Source: Evernia prunastri (lineage: Eukaryota > Ascomycota > Lecanoromycetes > Lecanorales > Parmeliaceae). From it: a stretch of DNA of 64,000 bases. Positions within the stretch are counted from its first letter, which is position 1, and each line of letters begins with the position of its first letter. The position numbers and the translations under genes were made by a program. Below the pieces are notes generated by a model. It saw nothing but the letters and a program-made list of their open reading frames with translations. It made no database searches and was not told the DNA's origin. Positions 1-12,486 of this stretch are shown here, piece by piece. The stretch spans positions 62,001-126,000 of the forward strand of contig NKYR01000072.1 of assembly GCA_003184365.1 (NCBI GenBank), read 5' to 3'.

Positions 1-1421
1 AGTCACCGCGCCAAGAGCAACTTCACCCTCTCCAAGGGACCACCGATATCGCGAATGATATTGAGATTGAAGAACATGTTCATGATGTCACCAACTCTAG
101 CAAGGACACAGACAGCAACGAGGCTTCTGAACTTGCACCTCAGATGACGAGCGAGGCGCGACCTCAACGCTTCGGTGACCCCAACAAAAGTGGGCACAAC
201 AACGGACTCTCTATCATTGCACCTAACGCACTTCGAGCCATTCCACAATACGACAACGACACATATGCTTTAGCACGTCGCAACGCCCCTACTACCGCGT
301 TTACCACCCCAGTCAACCAACGAATCAGACAGATCCAACAGGTCCACCCAGACACCCCTGCAACACCTGCAACGGTCAACATCAACCTCACGCCTAAGTA
401 CGACAGCGACTTGGATGCGGACGATGCCTCTGATGCCAGTCTCCAAGCCTGCCTGTCCGATTCACCGACCGCCAACACTCAGACGGGGCAGAGCGCACTG
501 GACCGGTACGTGCAGGAGACGAGATCACATCCGGATCCCCCTCGCCAGTCCAGCAGCACTATCAGCCTTGATGGCAGCCATTCCGAAGACGTGTCGTTAG
601 TTCCGTCGCCGGAGCGTCCAAGTCAATCAGAGGGCGATGCGGGATTCAGCAACGGTGCCGACTTGAATCAGCAGAAGGACGATGCGGATCGCACACTCAG
701 CGCGCCTAAAGCATCACAAGCATCCCCGTATTCCAGCAAGGTAGATCCGATCCCGGTTACGCCAGCACACGGAAAGGACACCGCCTCCTTCCGCCCCACC
801 ACGCCTTTCCAGCTTGGCTCCCATCCCCCCGCCGACTCCGAAAGCCCCAGAACACCCACCCCTGCCCCCAGAGCGAGCAAGGGCAGCGGGAAGAGCGTGA
901 GGAGCATCTTCAGCAGCTCCAAGCTAGCGAGCCGGAGCCCGGAGCGCGCAACACCGAGCTCAGACATCGTCGTCGCCCCTTCTACCCCGACGGCCGGAGC
1001 CAGCGGTAGCCAGGGCTTGCTCTTCCGGAAAGGGAAGAAGAATGAGAAGGGCATGAAGAATGTGCTCAACAGTCTTAGACTGAGCCCGGTGCGCGGAAGC
1101 GGAAGTGGAAGCGCTGCGTCAGGGGACCTGGAAGACTACGCGGACGAGCTGGCCGATGGGAGGGGCGGCGGCGGCGTGGATGTGCATAGGGGCGGGAGAC
1201 GGGCGGGAGAGACGAGTGGCGTTGCGCGTTCGGGGTTCGATGGCTGGGCTCGGGGCGGCAGGAAGGTCGCGCGGGCTGTGATGGTACCACGCGTAAGGTC
1301 CCGGGAGGAGGAGGATGGAGGACGGACTGAGGAGCCCAAGAAGAAGAAACCGAGGAGGTCGACGAGGGCTGTTGGAGGTAGCGCGGATAGGTCGGATGCG
1401 GCTGCCTTTTCGAAACGTTGA
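1..1421 (+). CDS. hypothetical low-complexity protein, 5' partial
   Basis: The frame is open from the left edge of the window to a TGA at 1419-1421, so the start lies outside; an internal ATG at 144 is not a convincing start because acidic coding-like sequence (IANDIEIEEHVHDV) runs in frame before it. About 470 residues are visible. They are rich in Ser, Pro, Thr and Asp, then become strongly basic near the end (RKGKKNEKG, KKKKPRR), so the protein is probably largely disordered and possibly nuclear. A short block RKGKKNEKGMKNVLNSLRLSP is the most structured-looking part. I do not recognise a domain. The gene runs head-on into no neighbour; 0.9 kb separates it from the convergent ceramidase gene. 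Confidence 0.7.
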   Translation, partial: SPRQEQLHPLQGTTDIANDIEIEEHVHDVTNSSKDTDSNEASELAPQMTSEARPQRFGDPNKSGHNNGLSIIAPNALRAIPQYDNDTYALARRNAPTTAFTTPVNQRIRQIQQVHPDTPATPATVNINLTPKYDSDLDADDASDASLQACLSDSPTANTQTGQSALDRYVQETRSHPDPPRQSSSTISLDGSHSEDVSLVPSPERPSQSEGDAGFSNGADLNQQKDDADRTLSAPKASQASPYSSKVDPIPVTPAHGKDTASFRPTTPFQLGSHPPADSESPRTPTPAPRASKGSGKSVRSIFSSSKLASRSPERATPSSDIVVAPSTPTAGASGSQGLLFRKGKKNEKGMKNVLNSLRLSPVRGSGSGSAASGDLEDYADELADGRGGGGVDVHRGGRRAGETSGVARSGFDGWARGGRKVARAVMVPRVRSREEEDGGRTEEPKKKKPRRSTRAVGGSADRSDAAAFSKR

Positions 1422-2333
1422 GTGGATACGATACGATACGGTACGATACGACGTGATGATGAGGAGTTGAGGAGGAAATTGTTTGATATTGTGACTAGGA
1501 CGTGTACAGCTGGCTGAGACGACCGATTCGGTCTGGAAGGATATCAGTGCCGTGGACGACGAGGAGTGATGGGCTCAGGATACGTACGATACGGACAAGA
1601 CACGATACGATACGATTACGATGGAAACGGATGTTTTTTCGACAGCGGGGGAAGATTCGTGTCGCTCATACTCCCTCTCTCTCTCTTTCTCGTTCTCTTC
1701 TCTCTGGATATGACACGGAACGGTACGGCATGGCACGATACGAGAACCATGTTGTGGCATTTCCCCCCTTACTTGATGTTTATTTACGAAAAGCACGGAG
1801 CTTGCTGTGGGTTTGTTCATGTTCACAGGGGCGGCGGTTGTACAGAGGCCGTCTCATTTTCTGTACATGAGGGGTTCGATGGATGGTTGGATGGATGGAT
1901 GGGGAAGCTGGCTTCTCCGGTTACTTTTTAACTATTCTTTACTCGGTCAGCACCCAGGCTTTAAGTTAGCGGAAGGTCTTTTCTTGAAAATCCCACACTT
2001 GTATGTTAGGGGTGATTGCGAGTTGCTGCATTCATTATGATTAGTAGTAGTGAGTGTCATTGGGATGAGTGTCCGTTTAACATCACTTACGTAGTGAGTG
2101 AGTGCAAGTTGTTTTCCAAAACGGTGTAGTGTACTGCTTTCATTTGTACATGCCTGCGTCTTATATCCAAGACCCGCTCGCTACCCCTGTGCGTTCATTA
2201 ATCATGCAATGCAATGCGATGCGCTGTCAAAGTCAACGTAAAAAGCCCACCTCAGCCCAACGCCGGGTCCATTTCCTCCCCTTCCAATTCCTGCCCCCAG
2301 AACGCCAATCACGCAGTGATCATCGTGTCCGCC
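1422..2333. other. intergenic, GATAC-type short repeats
   Basis: This gap lies between the 3' ends of the partial gene and the ceramidase gene. It contains three patches of GATAC/ACGAT pentamer repeats (about 1426-1452, 1578-1620 and 1708-1742) and a CT-rich run at 1668-1700. I see no supportable gene. Confidence 0.5.
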
Positions 2334-4680
2334 TCAGGTAACGCCAAACGTGCCGCTGGTGCCCTCGAACTGCTCGACCGCTCCACCAATCGGCGTCTTG
2401 CTGGCGCCGAAATACCGGATCCGATACCGGCCCCTCTCAGCCTCGTCTTCAATCTCCCACGTGATCTCCACCTCGCTGGTAGCCAGCACGCTGTTCGTTC
2501 TCCTCCAGCGGAAGATCAGGCTCCAATCGTCGTCGGACCGGACCCGCGTCCACCGCCCACGGCCGTCGAGCTTCTCGACGGCGGCGTAGGTCTCCTCCAG
2601 GCGGAGATCGTTGCGCGGATTCGCGCCGACGAACTTGACGCTTGCTGTGGATCCGCGGGGGTACAAGGCCTCGACGTCGGAGAGCACGTCGCCGAAGGAT
2701 TTGAAGAAGGGGGCGCGGTCGAAGGCGACGCCGGTGATGAAGCTGAGGGATTCGTTGATGTAGATTGGTGGTTCGGGACCTTGCGGGGGCCCGCTGGTGG
2801 ATGAGGCGTCGAGGTAAGGCAGGTAGGATGTCGTGAGGTTGATGTGGGCGTTTAGAGTGTGGGGACCGTACAGTGTGGAAGCTCCTTCGTACCGCTGGAT
2901 GCCGTACTCCTCTTCGGTGGCTATGTAGTGGGTGTAGCTGTTGGCGGGACCGCCGAGAACGACGACGGGATCTTCTCCGGCGGTCAAGGAGGATGCTAGG
3001 GCGGACGAGTGAATGGCTGCTTTCCAGCGACGACCTGCCATAGTGGTTGCTTCGCCTGGACTTACGATGATGATGAGCTGGCCGACTCGGAATAGCTGGA
3101 CGTCGACAATATTGGGAGTCCAGAGGTAAGGATTCTCGATCTCGCCTACGTCGAGAAGGATGGGTTTTGATTGGTGGCACGCGATTTGCTCTTCGCTCGG
3201 TTCACGAAGGAAGCCGCTTACGACAGACCATACTGGGTTGGCATTTGGTGAGCCGGTGTTGTTTTGCTTGAAGTCGAAGGCGCCTGGTCCGTCTGTTGTC
3301 CCTGCAGCAAAGGAGTACCCTAGCGCAGCTGGACATGTGGAGACGGTCGATCCATTTGGATGTACGAAGGAAAAGTCAGAGAAGTCATGGAACGCATGCA
3401 ATGATTTGACACCGGGTCCTTTCACGGGCTTGCCATTGTCAACCATCTCATCGTAGAGAGATTTTGCACCCTCGAATTGCCTCCTTCCAATTTTAAAGCA
3501 GCTGGAAGCACCTTCATCCTTCTCTCTGAACCTGGGTCCTCGTCCATGGCAGGGCTCATTCTTGCCACCGCAAGTGCTGTCTTCGAAATTGCACATCTCT
3601 CCAGACCCGTCTTCGCAGTAAGCTCCCAGTACATTCGGAGAGGCATCTCCAACGTTCGCTTGAGAAAAGCCAGCGACAAAACCTTCCTCAGCATCTTCCG
3701 ATCCTTGGACGGCTTGTTCGAGAAGGATCGCAGCAACGCCTTTGTTGTCACCAGTGATCAAAGTATTATTTCCAAGCATTGACGTGCCATGTACAGGGAA
3801 CCATGTCAAAACGCCCAGGTTCTTGCCGTTCGCAGCACTTTGAAACTTAAGCATAGTCATAGTCTTGTCTACACTGTGTTCGTATCTACTCCTCTCTTCT
3901 TCAGGATTTGCAAGGTATGCGTATGGGCTTCGGTTGATGTTTGCATCATGGATGTCCACGGAGCCAATACTTAGGTGACCCGGCCCAAGGGACTCATGTG
4001 CCCTCTTGATTGAGAGTATCGCTCCATCAACGATAGCCTGATAACTTTGCTTATTGAATCCTTTGCTCGTGATTTGAGGCAATAGGTAGTTGAGCCATGC
4101 TCCAGGTCCTGAGTGTGAGTGTGTCCCTGTAACAGCCACATTCTTCTGCCCATACATAGTATACTCCGGACCCAGATCCGATAGACCTTGTAGAATACCG
4201 TATCTGATAGCTGTATCACCAGATTGGGTATCTAGTACTAAGTACACAAAGCGATCCTCGGAATTGACAATGTCACTGACAATGAAGGCGCGGGAATAAA
4301 GGCGTTGTCGAAGACCTGATCCAACTTGTGCCGGGTCTGCATAGCCCATCATATTAATCTCCACGACAGGCCTGCTCATACTGATCAGCAAAAGTACTTT
4401 CCACACTGCCTTGAACTTGAGAGCCATACCCTGTGATGTCCGCCTTTCCCACACCCACATTGTATAAAGTCCCATCGTCGATGACTGCCTTCCCCAGATG
4501 GTATGGCGAGTTGATAGGAAACTGGTCGCGTGCAAACCATACTGGAGAAGCAACATTTCTGAGATGCATATAATCAAGTACGGGTAGACCGAAATGTGAA
4601 ATCAATTGGAAGGTGACGAGTAGTGCCAATGTCGCAGCGCCCATGGCGGCGGCAATATGGAAAGGTGCCATATCTGTCAA
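2334..4680 (-). CDS. neutral/alkaline ceramidase
   Basis: Exons are 4680-4430 and 4371-2334; the 58-nt intron (4372-4429) has GTATGG...CAG and rejoins the family motif as DITG|PVVEINMMGY. The protein has 762 residues, normal for the family. It hydrolyses the amide bond of ceramide to sphingosine and fatty acid. Seen motifs: an N-terminal hydrophobic signal-anchor (AAAMGAATLALLVTF), the zinc-site histidines in GTHSHSGPG (about residue 165) and WFPVHGTSM, and the nucleophile serine in NVGDASPNVLG (about 340), followed by the C-terminal Ig-like region. Several N-x-S/T sites fit passage through the secretory path. It is divergent from SEC24 with a 377-bp shared promoter. Start: ATG at 4680; a second ATG three codons on is equally possible. 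Confidence 0.95.
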
Positions 4681-5057
4681 CTTCGCGGTGAATGTGAGAA
4701 CATCAACAGTGAGTCAAGTGCTTTCATGAGCGCAAGCACCGAAGGCAGGGAAAGTCGGAGCTCAAAGTGGCGGGGAAAGGTTCATGTCGAAACATCCTCT
4801 CCCGAGGCCATAGTTTTTCTGTCTCGGCGGCAACTTCTTGTGAACAACTTACATCCCCCTCCAAACGTGTCTTGCAACTCAACATTGCCTTGCCCTCTCT
4901 ATCCATCAAGGATTCGGGCTAATAGCACAGCGGCTCTTAAGCTACTAAGCCGATTACACCACGGAGATGATCTCAAAAGACACAGAATTTGCGCCCCGAA
5001 TCCAATAGCGCTCGACCTGGGGCTCTTGCAGTGTTGAAACTGGTGAATTCCTTAGCA
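4681..5057. promoter_or_regulatory. divergent promoter between ceramidase and SEC24
   Basis: The 377-bp gap separates two genes read in opposite directions and must hold both promoters and 5' leaders. A TTAG just before the SEC24 ATG could be a 3' splice site of a leader intron. A tRNA-like A-box match is present but no full tRNA (see rejected items). Confidence 0.45.
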
Positions 5058-8000
5058 ATGTCCCACTACGGCCAGAATAATTCAGCAGGCTACCAGACCC
5101 CAGGCGATGATCCTCGACAAATGCAATCTCGAACACAGTCAGGGCCACCAACATCGCCTGGGTATCAGCAAAGAGGCTCGCCTTATCCGCAGAACCCCCC
5201 CAATTTCCAGCAAAATCAGTACGGTCAAACGCCCCAGAATGGGGGTTATCAGTACCAGGGAACACCGGGGCGAGAGCAGGGGTACTTCCCACCCCAGAAC
5301 CAAGCTGCGATGGAGGATCAAGGTGCAATGGGAGGATTGACTTCACAGATGGGAGGTGTGGGTCTAGGAGGGGACGGTGCTGTTGCCAGTCGGCCGAATA
5401 AGAAAAAGAATCGGCATGCGTATCATAATATCGATCAGCCGGTGGTGTCCTCACAGGCATTCAACCAGAGTAGTGGGAACGCCGAACAGTACGTGAACCA
5501 GGATTCTTCTCAGCAAATGGGGGCTGGCAGTCCCTACGCGGGCCAGCAAGTTACACCTGCTATGAATCAATTCCCTGCGCAAGCCGCTCCTTCTTTCTCC
5601 CCTGGTCTACAGTCCTCCGGCGTACGGTTCGCAAATGCAGCTACGTCGATGCCAGCGCCGAGCGGACCAGGCGTATCAGCTCAAGGTCGGGTAGACCCAG
5701 AGCAAATACCGAGCATACCACGAGCTCGGGACGGTGCAGCACAGTACTACCTAAATCACATATACCCCACAATGGAGCAGCACCTTCCCCCACCTGGTGC
5801 TGTGCCATTCGTTGCCCAAGATCAAGGTAATTCATCGCCTAAACATGCCAGACTCACGCTCAGTAACATCCCCTCAACATCAAACTTTCTCTCTCAGACA
5901 GGCCTACCACTGGCACTAGTTCTTCAACCGCTGGCTCCTCTCCAAGCCGGGGAACAACCGATTCCTGTTCTTGACTTCGGCCATCTGGGTCCTCCTCGTT
6001 GCAGTAGGTGCAGAGCCTACATTAATCCTTTCATGACATTTCGATCTGGCGGCAATAAACTCGTCTGTAATATGTGCAATTTTCCAAATGATGTCATTCC
6101 AGAATATTTCGCGCCCACAGATCCAAGTGGCGTCAGGGTAGATCGAGCACAACGGCCAGAATTGACAACAGGGACTGTGGAATACTTGGTACCCAAGGAG
6201 TACTGGGCTAAGGAACCTGTAGGCTTACGGTGGCTGTTTGTCATCGATGTAAGTCAGGATGCAGTCAGCAAGGGATTTCTGGAGGCATTCTGTGAGGGCA
6301 TCCTCGGCGCTCTCTATGGTGAGGATGAAGACGATGTAGATGACGAGAAAACAAATGGCGAAAGATTGGAAAAGAGAAGGATTCCTGTCGGCTCAAAAGT
6401 TGGATTCGTGACTTTTGACAAAGCTATGCATTTTTATAATTGTAATGTAAGTCGTCCGCGAAACCTGTACCGTTCAAATCTAACGGCTTCCAGGACAATC
6501 TAGAAAGAGCTCAGATGCTCGTTATGCCAGACATCGAGGATCCGTTCGTTCCACTTGGCAGCAACGGACTCTTTGTTGACCCATATGAATCGAAGTACGT
6601 CTCCTGTCTCCAACACTACGCCAGAGATGAGCTGACCCATTAGGTCCATCATCATGTCTCTTCTCGCTCAATTGCCTGCACTCTTCTCACACTCCAAGAA
6701 TCCAGAGCCGGCTTTGCTGCCTACACTGGAGTCAGCGTTGTCGTCACTGAGCGTTACAGGTGGCAAGATAGTCTGTTCATTAGCTTCATTACCGACGTGG
6801 GGTCCAGGCAGGCTTTTTCTCAGAGATAAGAATGATCTGCACGGGATTGAATCCGAGAAGAAGCTATTCCAGACAGATCATCCTGGTTTCAAGAAGCTTG
6901 CAGGTAGAATGGTCGAGAACGGTGTTGGCATCGACTTCTTCATCGCCGCTCCAGCGGGAAGATACATGGACATCGCCACCATAGGTTCGTTGCATCGATG
7001 TCCTAATGAATCGGCTATCGTATGGCTAATATCTGGATCAGGTCATCTCTCTGCGGCATCCGGCGGCCAAACCTACTTTTACCCTAACTACATTGCGCCT
7101 CGCGACTCGCTCCAGCTTGCCCAGGAAATCAAACATACTCTCATTCGAGAGACAGGATACCAAGCGCTTATGAAAGTCCGGTGCTCGAATGGTCTACAAG
7201 TCTCATCGTACCACGGCAACTTTCTACAGCACAATTTTGGGGCCGATCTCGAATTCGGTGTCATAGACTCCGACAAATCCATTGGTGTGATGTTCAGCTA
7301 TGACGGCAAGCTAGACGCCAAATTAGACGCTCATTTCCAATGCGCTCTGCTATACACTACAGCCAGTGGAGAACGGCGCGTTCGCTGCACGAACACAGTT
7401 GCTGGAGTCAATGAAGGGGCTATGGAAAGCATGAGATTCATAGATCAAGATGCTGTGGTTAACATCATTGCAAAAGAGGGTAAGCGAGAATAATTCGTAT
7501 TGCAGATTTTCGTTCCGAGTATGCTAATCACTCTCACAGCTGCGACAAGAATGATTGAGCGGCCACTCAAGGACGTTCGCAATGCACTCACTGAGAAGAC
7601 CATCGATATCTTGGCAGGGTATCGAAAAACTGGTTCTGGTTCACATCCTCCGGGTCAGCTTGTTTTGCCAGAAAATTTGAAGGAGTTTAGCATGTATGTC
7701 CTGGGTCTGATGAAGTCACGAGCGTTCAAGGCTGGCCACGAACCTTCGGACCGCCGCACCCATACCATGCGCCTTCTCAAATCGGCCTCGCCGCTGGAAC
7801 TGTCACTCTTCCTCTATCCTCGTATACTTCCCTTACATTCTCTCCCACCGGAATCAGGTTTCCCAGATCCTAACACGGGTCATTTGGTTGTGCCTCCTAC
7901 AATACGAGCCTCCTTTTCCCGAATAGAAGAAGGTGGGGCCTACCTTGTGGACGACGGCCAAGTCTGCCTTCTCTGGCTCCACGCGCACGTCTCCCCTAAT

Positions 8001-8402
8001 CTTTTAGAAGATCTTTTCGGGGAAGGAAAAACTTCGTTGTCATCACTGGATCCTATGATGTCCTCGTTGCCAGTTCTAGAAACGCATCTGAATGCTCAAG
8101 TGCGCAACCTGCTCGCTTACTGGGCGAGCGTGAGAGGAAGCAAAGGTATTACCATCCAATTGGCACGGCAAGGTCTCGATGGGTCTGAGTATGAGTTTGC
8201 AAGACTTCTGGTGGAGGATCGAAATAATGAGGCACAAAGTTACGTGGACTGGCTTGTTAATTTACATCGGCATATTCAGATGGAACTGAGTGGACAGAGG
8301 AAGAAAGAAGACGGTGGTGGCGGCGGCGGTGGTATGTCCACGATGGGCATGGAGAGCGCAGTAGCAGGAATCACGAGTCTGTGGACGGGTAAGGAGGGCT
8401 GA
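5058..8402 (+). CDS. SEC24: COPII coat cargo adaptor Sec24
   Basis: Five exons: 5058-6446, 6494-6594, 6644-6984, 7042-7479, 7540-8402 (3132 nt, 1043 aa). Introns are 47, 49, 57 and 60 nt, all GT-AG. Sec24 binds cargo and, with Sec23, forms the inner COPII coat at ER exit sites. Domain order: Gln/Pro-rich disordered N-terminus (1-240), the conserved NIPST segment, zinc finger with paired CxxC (CSRC and CNMC, about 314-339), trunk domain (LRWLFVIDVS, GSKVGFVTFDK, VMPDIEDPF), beta-sandwich (LKVRCSNGLQ-like, YHGNFLQHNFGADLEFG), helical and gelsolin-like parts (GAYLVDDGQVCLLWLH). I start at 5058 (MSHYGQNN) rather than the upstream alternative because homologues begin with a similar short N-terminus. 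The 57-nt third intron is free of stops and a multiple of three, so retention would insert 19 residues. Confidence 0.96.
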
Positions 8403-9080
8403 TCTCGCATTCCAATGGAAGAGATACCTTAATTGAATTATCGTTTGTGGCTTACCGCATGCATTAAGGAGCGCATGGTCTTTTTCCCATGAGCGTTGTC
8501 ATACTCTACCTTATGGTAAATAGACATATCAACCTGCATTTGATTGGCCGCAAGGTATTTTCACTTGCCAAAGCCTTTTATATTCACCACTCGTCCATGC
8601 AATGACACCAATTAAATCACCAAATGACCACGAAGCTTCCCGTATACCACGATACTTTAGTATAATACCACGAGGCACGCTAGCATTATTTCCGAACGTT
8701 TATCTTATCTCCACACTTTCAGCTGAAATTGCAGGAAGAAAAGGGAGACGTCCAGTCAGCCTTCCTCAATTTCATGAGCATTCATATCGCCACAAAGCAC
8801 AACTTGCACATTCTCTTGCTACCATCTTGTCCTCACATCCGCCATCATTGATATCTCAAGCTCTCCTCGGCCCAATCCGAGCCGTTCTACATCGCGTCCC
8901 CAATCCGGCGCAACGTCTTCAGCACACTCCACCTCTCGACCAGCAAGCCGGAGAAGCGACGCTAACAGCCAGCTCTACCAATTTGCCTTAGGGTACCCTC
9001 TGACCCCACCTGAGACAAGCCCTGTCAAAGAGCTTTCTGAGTCTTCGCTACAAATCCAGGCCTCTGGTCCCAGGGGCAGC
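8403..9080. other. intergenic 3'/5' flanks
   Basis: The gap is between SEC24 and the next gene on the same strand. An open frame at 8602-8991 has no recognisable protein features and is probably chance; I see nothing else. Confidence 0.5.
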
Positions 9081-11439
9081 ATGGGGAGTTTCGTGTTCAA
9101 ATGGTGCGTTCGGAGAGTCTGAGCAAGCCCCACATGCTGCGGAGCACCTAGAAAAGCGTCAATGGAAGAACCATGGGAGGATTTGCATCTGAAGATGGGG
9201 CCCAACCGCGCGCTCATCGTGAGAAGCAAAGCCCGCTGACTTCTTCTCAACCTAGGCAACATCCAGCAGATGAAGTCTACGTAACCGGCACATTCGACGA
9301 TTGGGCAAAGAGTGTGAAGCTAGAAAACAAGGGTGAACACTTTGAGAAGCTCGTAGAGCTGCCCTCGTCGAATGAGAAGATATTCTACAAGGTACGTACG
9401 TTACATTACCCCACAGCCGCGCCTTTCTTTCAATCCGAGGAGATTCAGCGGATCCACAAAGCTCGGATTGACTTTTCTCAACGCCATTGTACTGCGTCCC
9501 CACACTACACAAAGTGGTGGTTGCGCGAATTTCTTCCGCTGCTTACTAGCTTAAAAACAAGCGCAAAGGGTCCTGCTCGGCGATAAGGCAACCCTGCTGA
9601 CATCTGACTTCTCCTCTTCCTTCAGCATCGGGCTGCAGTGAGCTTGCAAGGACAACTCTCATTACCTCTGCTTTGAAGCGAATGCTCTCTTCTGAATTGT
9701 CTTTTTACTGAGCACATTCGCTGACCATTATCGTGTTCAAGTTCGTCGTTGACGGCAATTGGACAACCGATCATACAGCTCCTCAAGAAAGCGACAGTGC
9801 AAGCAACGTGAACAACGTCCTCCTTCCCGAAAATATCACCCGACCACACTCCTCGGGACCAGCAGCTACAGACATAATGTCCGGAGTTACCCCTCTATCT
9901 ACAACTGCAGGCATGGCGGGCAATGTACCAAAGGAAGCAGAACGAGATATAAGACCGGCTTCTGAGTCTTCTGATGTACCGGGAAATCTCCCAGAGACAC
10001 CATTCCATGACGCATCAGAGTACAACGTGGATCCGATTCCGGCCACTTCTGGTATTGGCAATCCCGTCAAACTGGAACCTGGAGAAAAGGTCCCTCACCC
10101 GAGTACCCTTACTTCAAACACGGTTTCCTCGACTGCTCGTGATGACCCGTCACTCAAGAAAAGCGCAGAAGACGCTGAACAGACCTTCGGCGTAACGCCA
10201 CTCCCGGCCACCAATGGCCCTGGAAACCCAGTCTCATTACAGCCTGGCGAGAAAGTTCCTCACCCTAGCGAGTTTACTCAAAATACTACAACATCGCATG
10301 TAACCACGGATAAAGATTCATATGAAAAGGCAGGGGGTGCGCCACAACTGCCAGATGTCTTCACTTCAGACAACGACCGTGAAGCTCTAGGAGGAATGTT
10401 TAAGATGCCAGACGTTGGAGGGACGATGATTCCCGAATCCAGCTTGCCGATGGGGGAAGGAGCTGCATCAGAAAAAGACATGGGCCCAGTGATCCAGTCG
10501 GCTGGAGCACAAAGCACAACGGCTGCACTTGCGGGTAACGTGCCGTTGGAGCCGAGAGGAGTACCTGAGATTGTTCAGGAGAGCCAGCAAGAAGCCGGAG
10601 TCGGTCCAGAGGCTAGTGCAAATAGTGAAGCCGTGAAGGAGAAGTCTGCAGTGGAGAAAGAGCTCGAGACCAAAGTCCCAGAAGAGCCAGCTACATCTGA
10701 AGACACTGGCGTAGCTGCACCTGAGGGCACCGGTGGCGCCAGTGATGGCGCGGGCAAAGATGCTGCTGGAGGTGTTGCAGCTGGAGGTGCAGTGGCTGCT
10801 GCCGCTACAGCCTCGCATGGTCTCCCGGCATCAGTGCAGCAGTCGATTGATGAGATAAACAAGGGGTCTGCCATCGCTCCAACGGTACCAGACGTGGTCC
10901 GGGAATCTATTACGGAATCCCATCAGTCACCAGAGGCAGCCGGAGACAAGGCTATGGTCCGAGAAAAGAGTGCGATGGAGAAGGAATTGCTGTCTGAGGT
11001 GAAGAAGGAAGATAATGTTGGAGAGCCAGCTCCTTCCTCAAGCGCTGCATTGGCCGAGACAGCTCCAGCTCCCACTGGGTCCGAGAATATTCCACCACCA
11101 ATCTCCAAAGACTCTGCGCCCGTTACTACTGCTGCAGCACCCGCCCAAACACCAGCTACCGGAAACTCAATGAAGCAAGCAGTGCAGTCTCAGCCTGACT
11201 CTCGAGACATCTCTCCAATGTCCAAGCCCATTAAGCAGACGCAAAACCAAAGTCAGCCAACTGTGACGACCGGGGTGGGCTCCAGCACTGCTCCTCAGAC
11301 ATCAAAACAACCAGACAAGACCGCCCCTGCAGCAAAACCGAGCCCGGCGGCAACCAATTCCACCGCCACGGACAAAAAGTCGAAACGAGCGAGTGGGTTC
11401 TTCGGGAAATTGAAATCGAAGTTCAGCGACAAGAAGTAA
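9081..11439 (+). CDS. Crp1-like protein with AMPK1/glycogen-binding-type N-terminal domain
   Basis: Exons: 9081-9103 (MGSFVFKW), 9256-9391, 9742-11439; 618 aa. The first intron is 152 nt and the second 350 nt, long for this window. Residues 1-90 form an AMPK beta-type carbohydrate-binding module: the split W, then DEVYVTGTFDDW, FYK|FVVDGNWTTD, ending with NVNNV. In yeast the related Crp1/Mdg1 proteins bind cruciform DNA or act in pheromone signalling; the carbohydrate role is inferred only from the domain. The remaining 500 residues are low-complexity with internal repeats: two copies of a P-x-T/P-GNPV-LEPGEKVPHPS module and several EKSA-EKEL blocks, ending in a very basic tail (GFFGKLKSKFSDKK). 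Domain call is firm; biological role is not. Confidence 0.85.
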
Positions 11440-11831
11440 AGTTGACATAGTGGGACTACTCCAGTTGTTCTAGAGGGGTAATGGCTATTGGACAGAGCGG
11501 GAAGACGCATACAATGGGGCAATGAGCGAGCAGTCAATTGTCTGTGAACTTGCTTGATTCTCCGTTTTACATGATACCAAGCCTGGGTTTTGCTGCGTTA
11601 TTGCATAATTATCTCTATTAATCTAAGCGTTCTGTGTATCTTTGCGAGTATCAATTTCAGTCAAGACTTCGTCTTCGTGTGACCATTGCCAAGTCTCCCA
11701 ATGTAGATTGTAGTCGATCTTGGTCTTGATATAGCACTAGCGCCAAGGAAAATATTATCCATTGGCCTCGCGACACTGAGTAAATATAACACAAGAACAC
11801 CACCGTCGACCACCGTCGTCAAGCCACAGCC
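11440..11831. other. intergenic flank
   Basis: AT-richer 392-bp gap holding the 3' flank of the Crp1-like gene and the leader of the splicing-factor gene. Nothing else is supported. Confidence 0.4.
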
Positions 11832-12486
11832 ATGCCTCTAATTGCAGACCACCACGACTCTTTACCCTGTAATAACACTCTCCCTTCATGCTTCAATGCC
11901 GAGCTAATCAGCAAACCCAGACGTCGACCGCGCTCCCACTGACGCGGAAACTGCAGCCGCCAATGCCCTCATATCCTCCTCCCTCTCTCCAGAGGCCAAT
12001 TCAGCAATCCATCCCCTGATCCCCGACATCCCCGCCACCAGCTTCTCCCCCCTCATCCAGTCTGAGCTCGACCGCGTCTCCGCCAACGAGCCCTTGAAAG
12101 CAATCGACCTGGACAGGTACGAAGCCGGTGCGGAAACCTCCAGCGCAGACGCCTCCGCCCTCAAAGCTGCCTACACCAACTCTTCATACCTCACGCTCCG
12201 TCTACAAGCTTTGGAGCTGTTGGAGCAATTTGGCAAAAACGCGTGGCTGGTGGCCAACGACCAGCTGGAATCTACATTGAGAGAGGTTGAGAAGGAGCTG
12301 GTGGAGACTCGGGAGGCTACGACGGAGCTGAATCGGGAAAGGAAAAGGGCGCAGGAGGGAAGGAGGGTGGAGCTGGAGGGGGGCGAGAGGGCGTGGAGGG
12401 AGGGGGTGGGGGGGTTGGTGGAAGTGCAGGTTGCGACTGGGGAGGTGGAGAGGAGGTGGAGGGAGCGATTGAGACGGAGTGGATGA
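11832..12486 (+). CDS. pre-mRNA-splicing factor SPF27 (BCAS2/Cwf7 family)
   Basis: Exons 11832-11868 and 11921-12486; the 52-nt intron has GTAATA...GCTAATCAG...CAG and restores PLIADHHDSLPY|VDRAPTD, the family's N-terminal signature. The protein has 200 aa, a usual length. Family members are core subunits of the Prp19/NineTeen complex in the active spliceosome. Visible features: LPYVD near the start, the YLTLRLQALELLEQFGKNAWL block (about 115-135, split here in reading), and a C-terminal coiled coil rich in Glu/Arg (VEKELVETREATTELNRERK region). The last 40 residues are unusually Gly/Glu/Arg-rich and G-rich in DNA, but the frame is intact to TGA. Confidence 0.88.

Noticed and set aside
4905..4985. 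tRNA-like sequence with an A-box match (TAGCACAGCGG, +) and a minus-strand segment with GCCCGAATCC
   Set aside because: No acceptor or T stem can be formed on either strand; at best a remnant.
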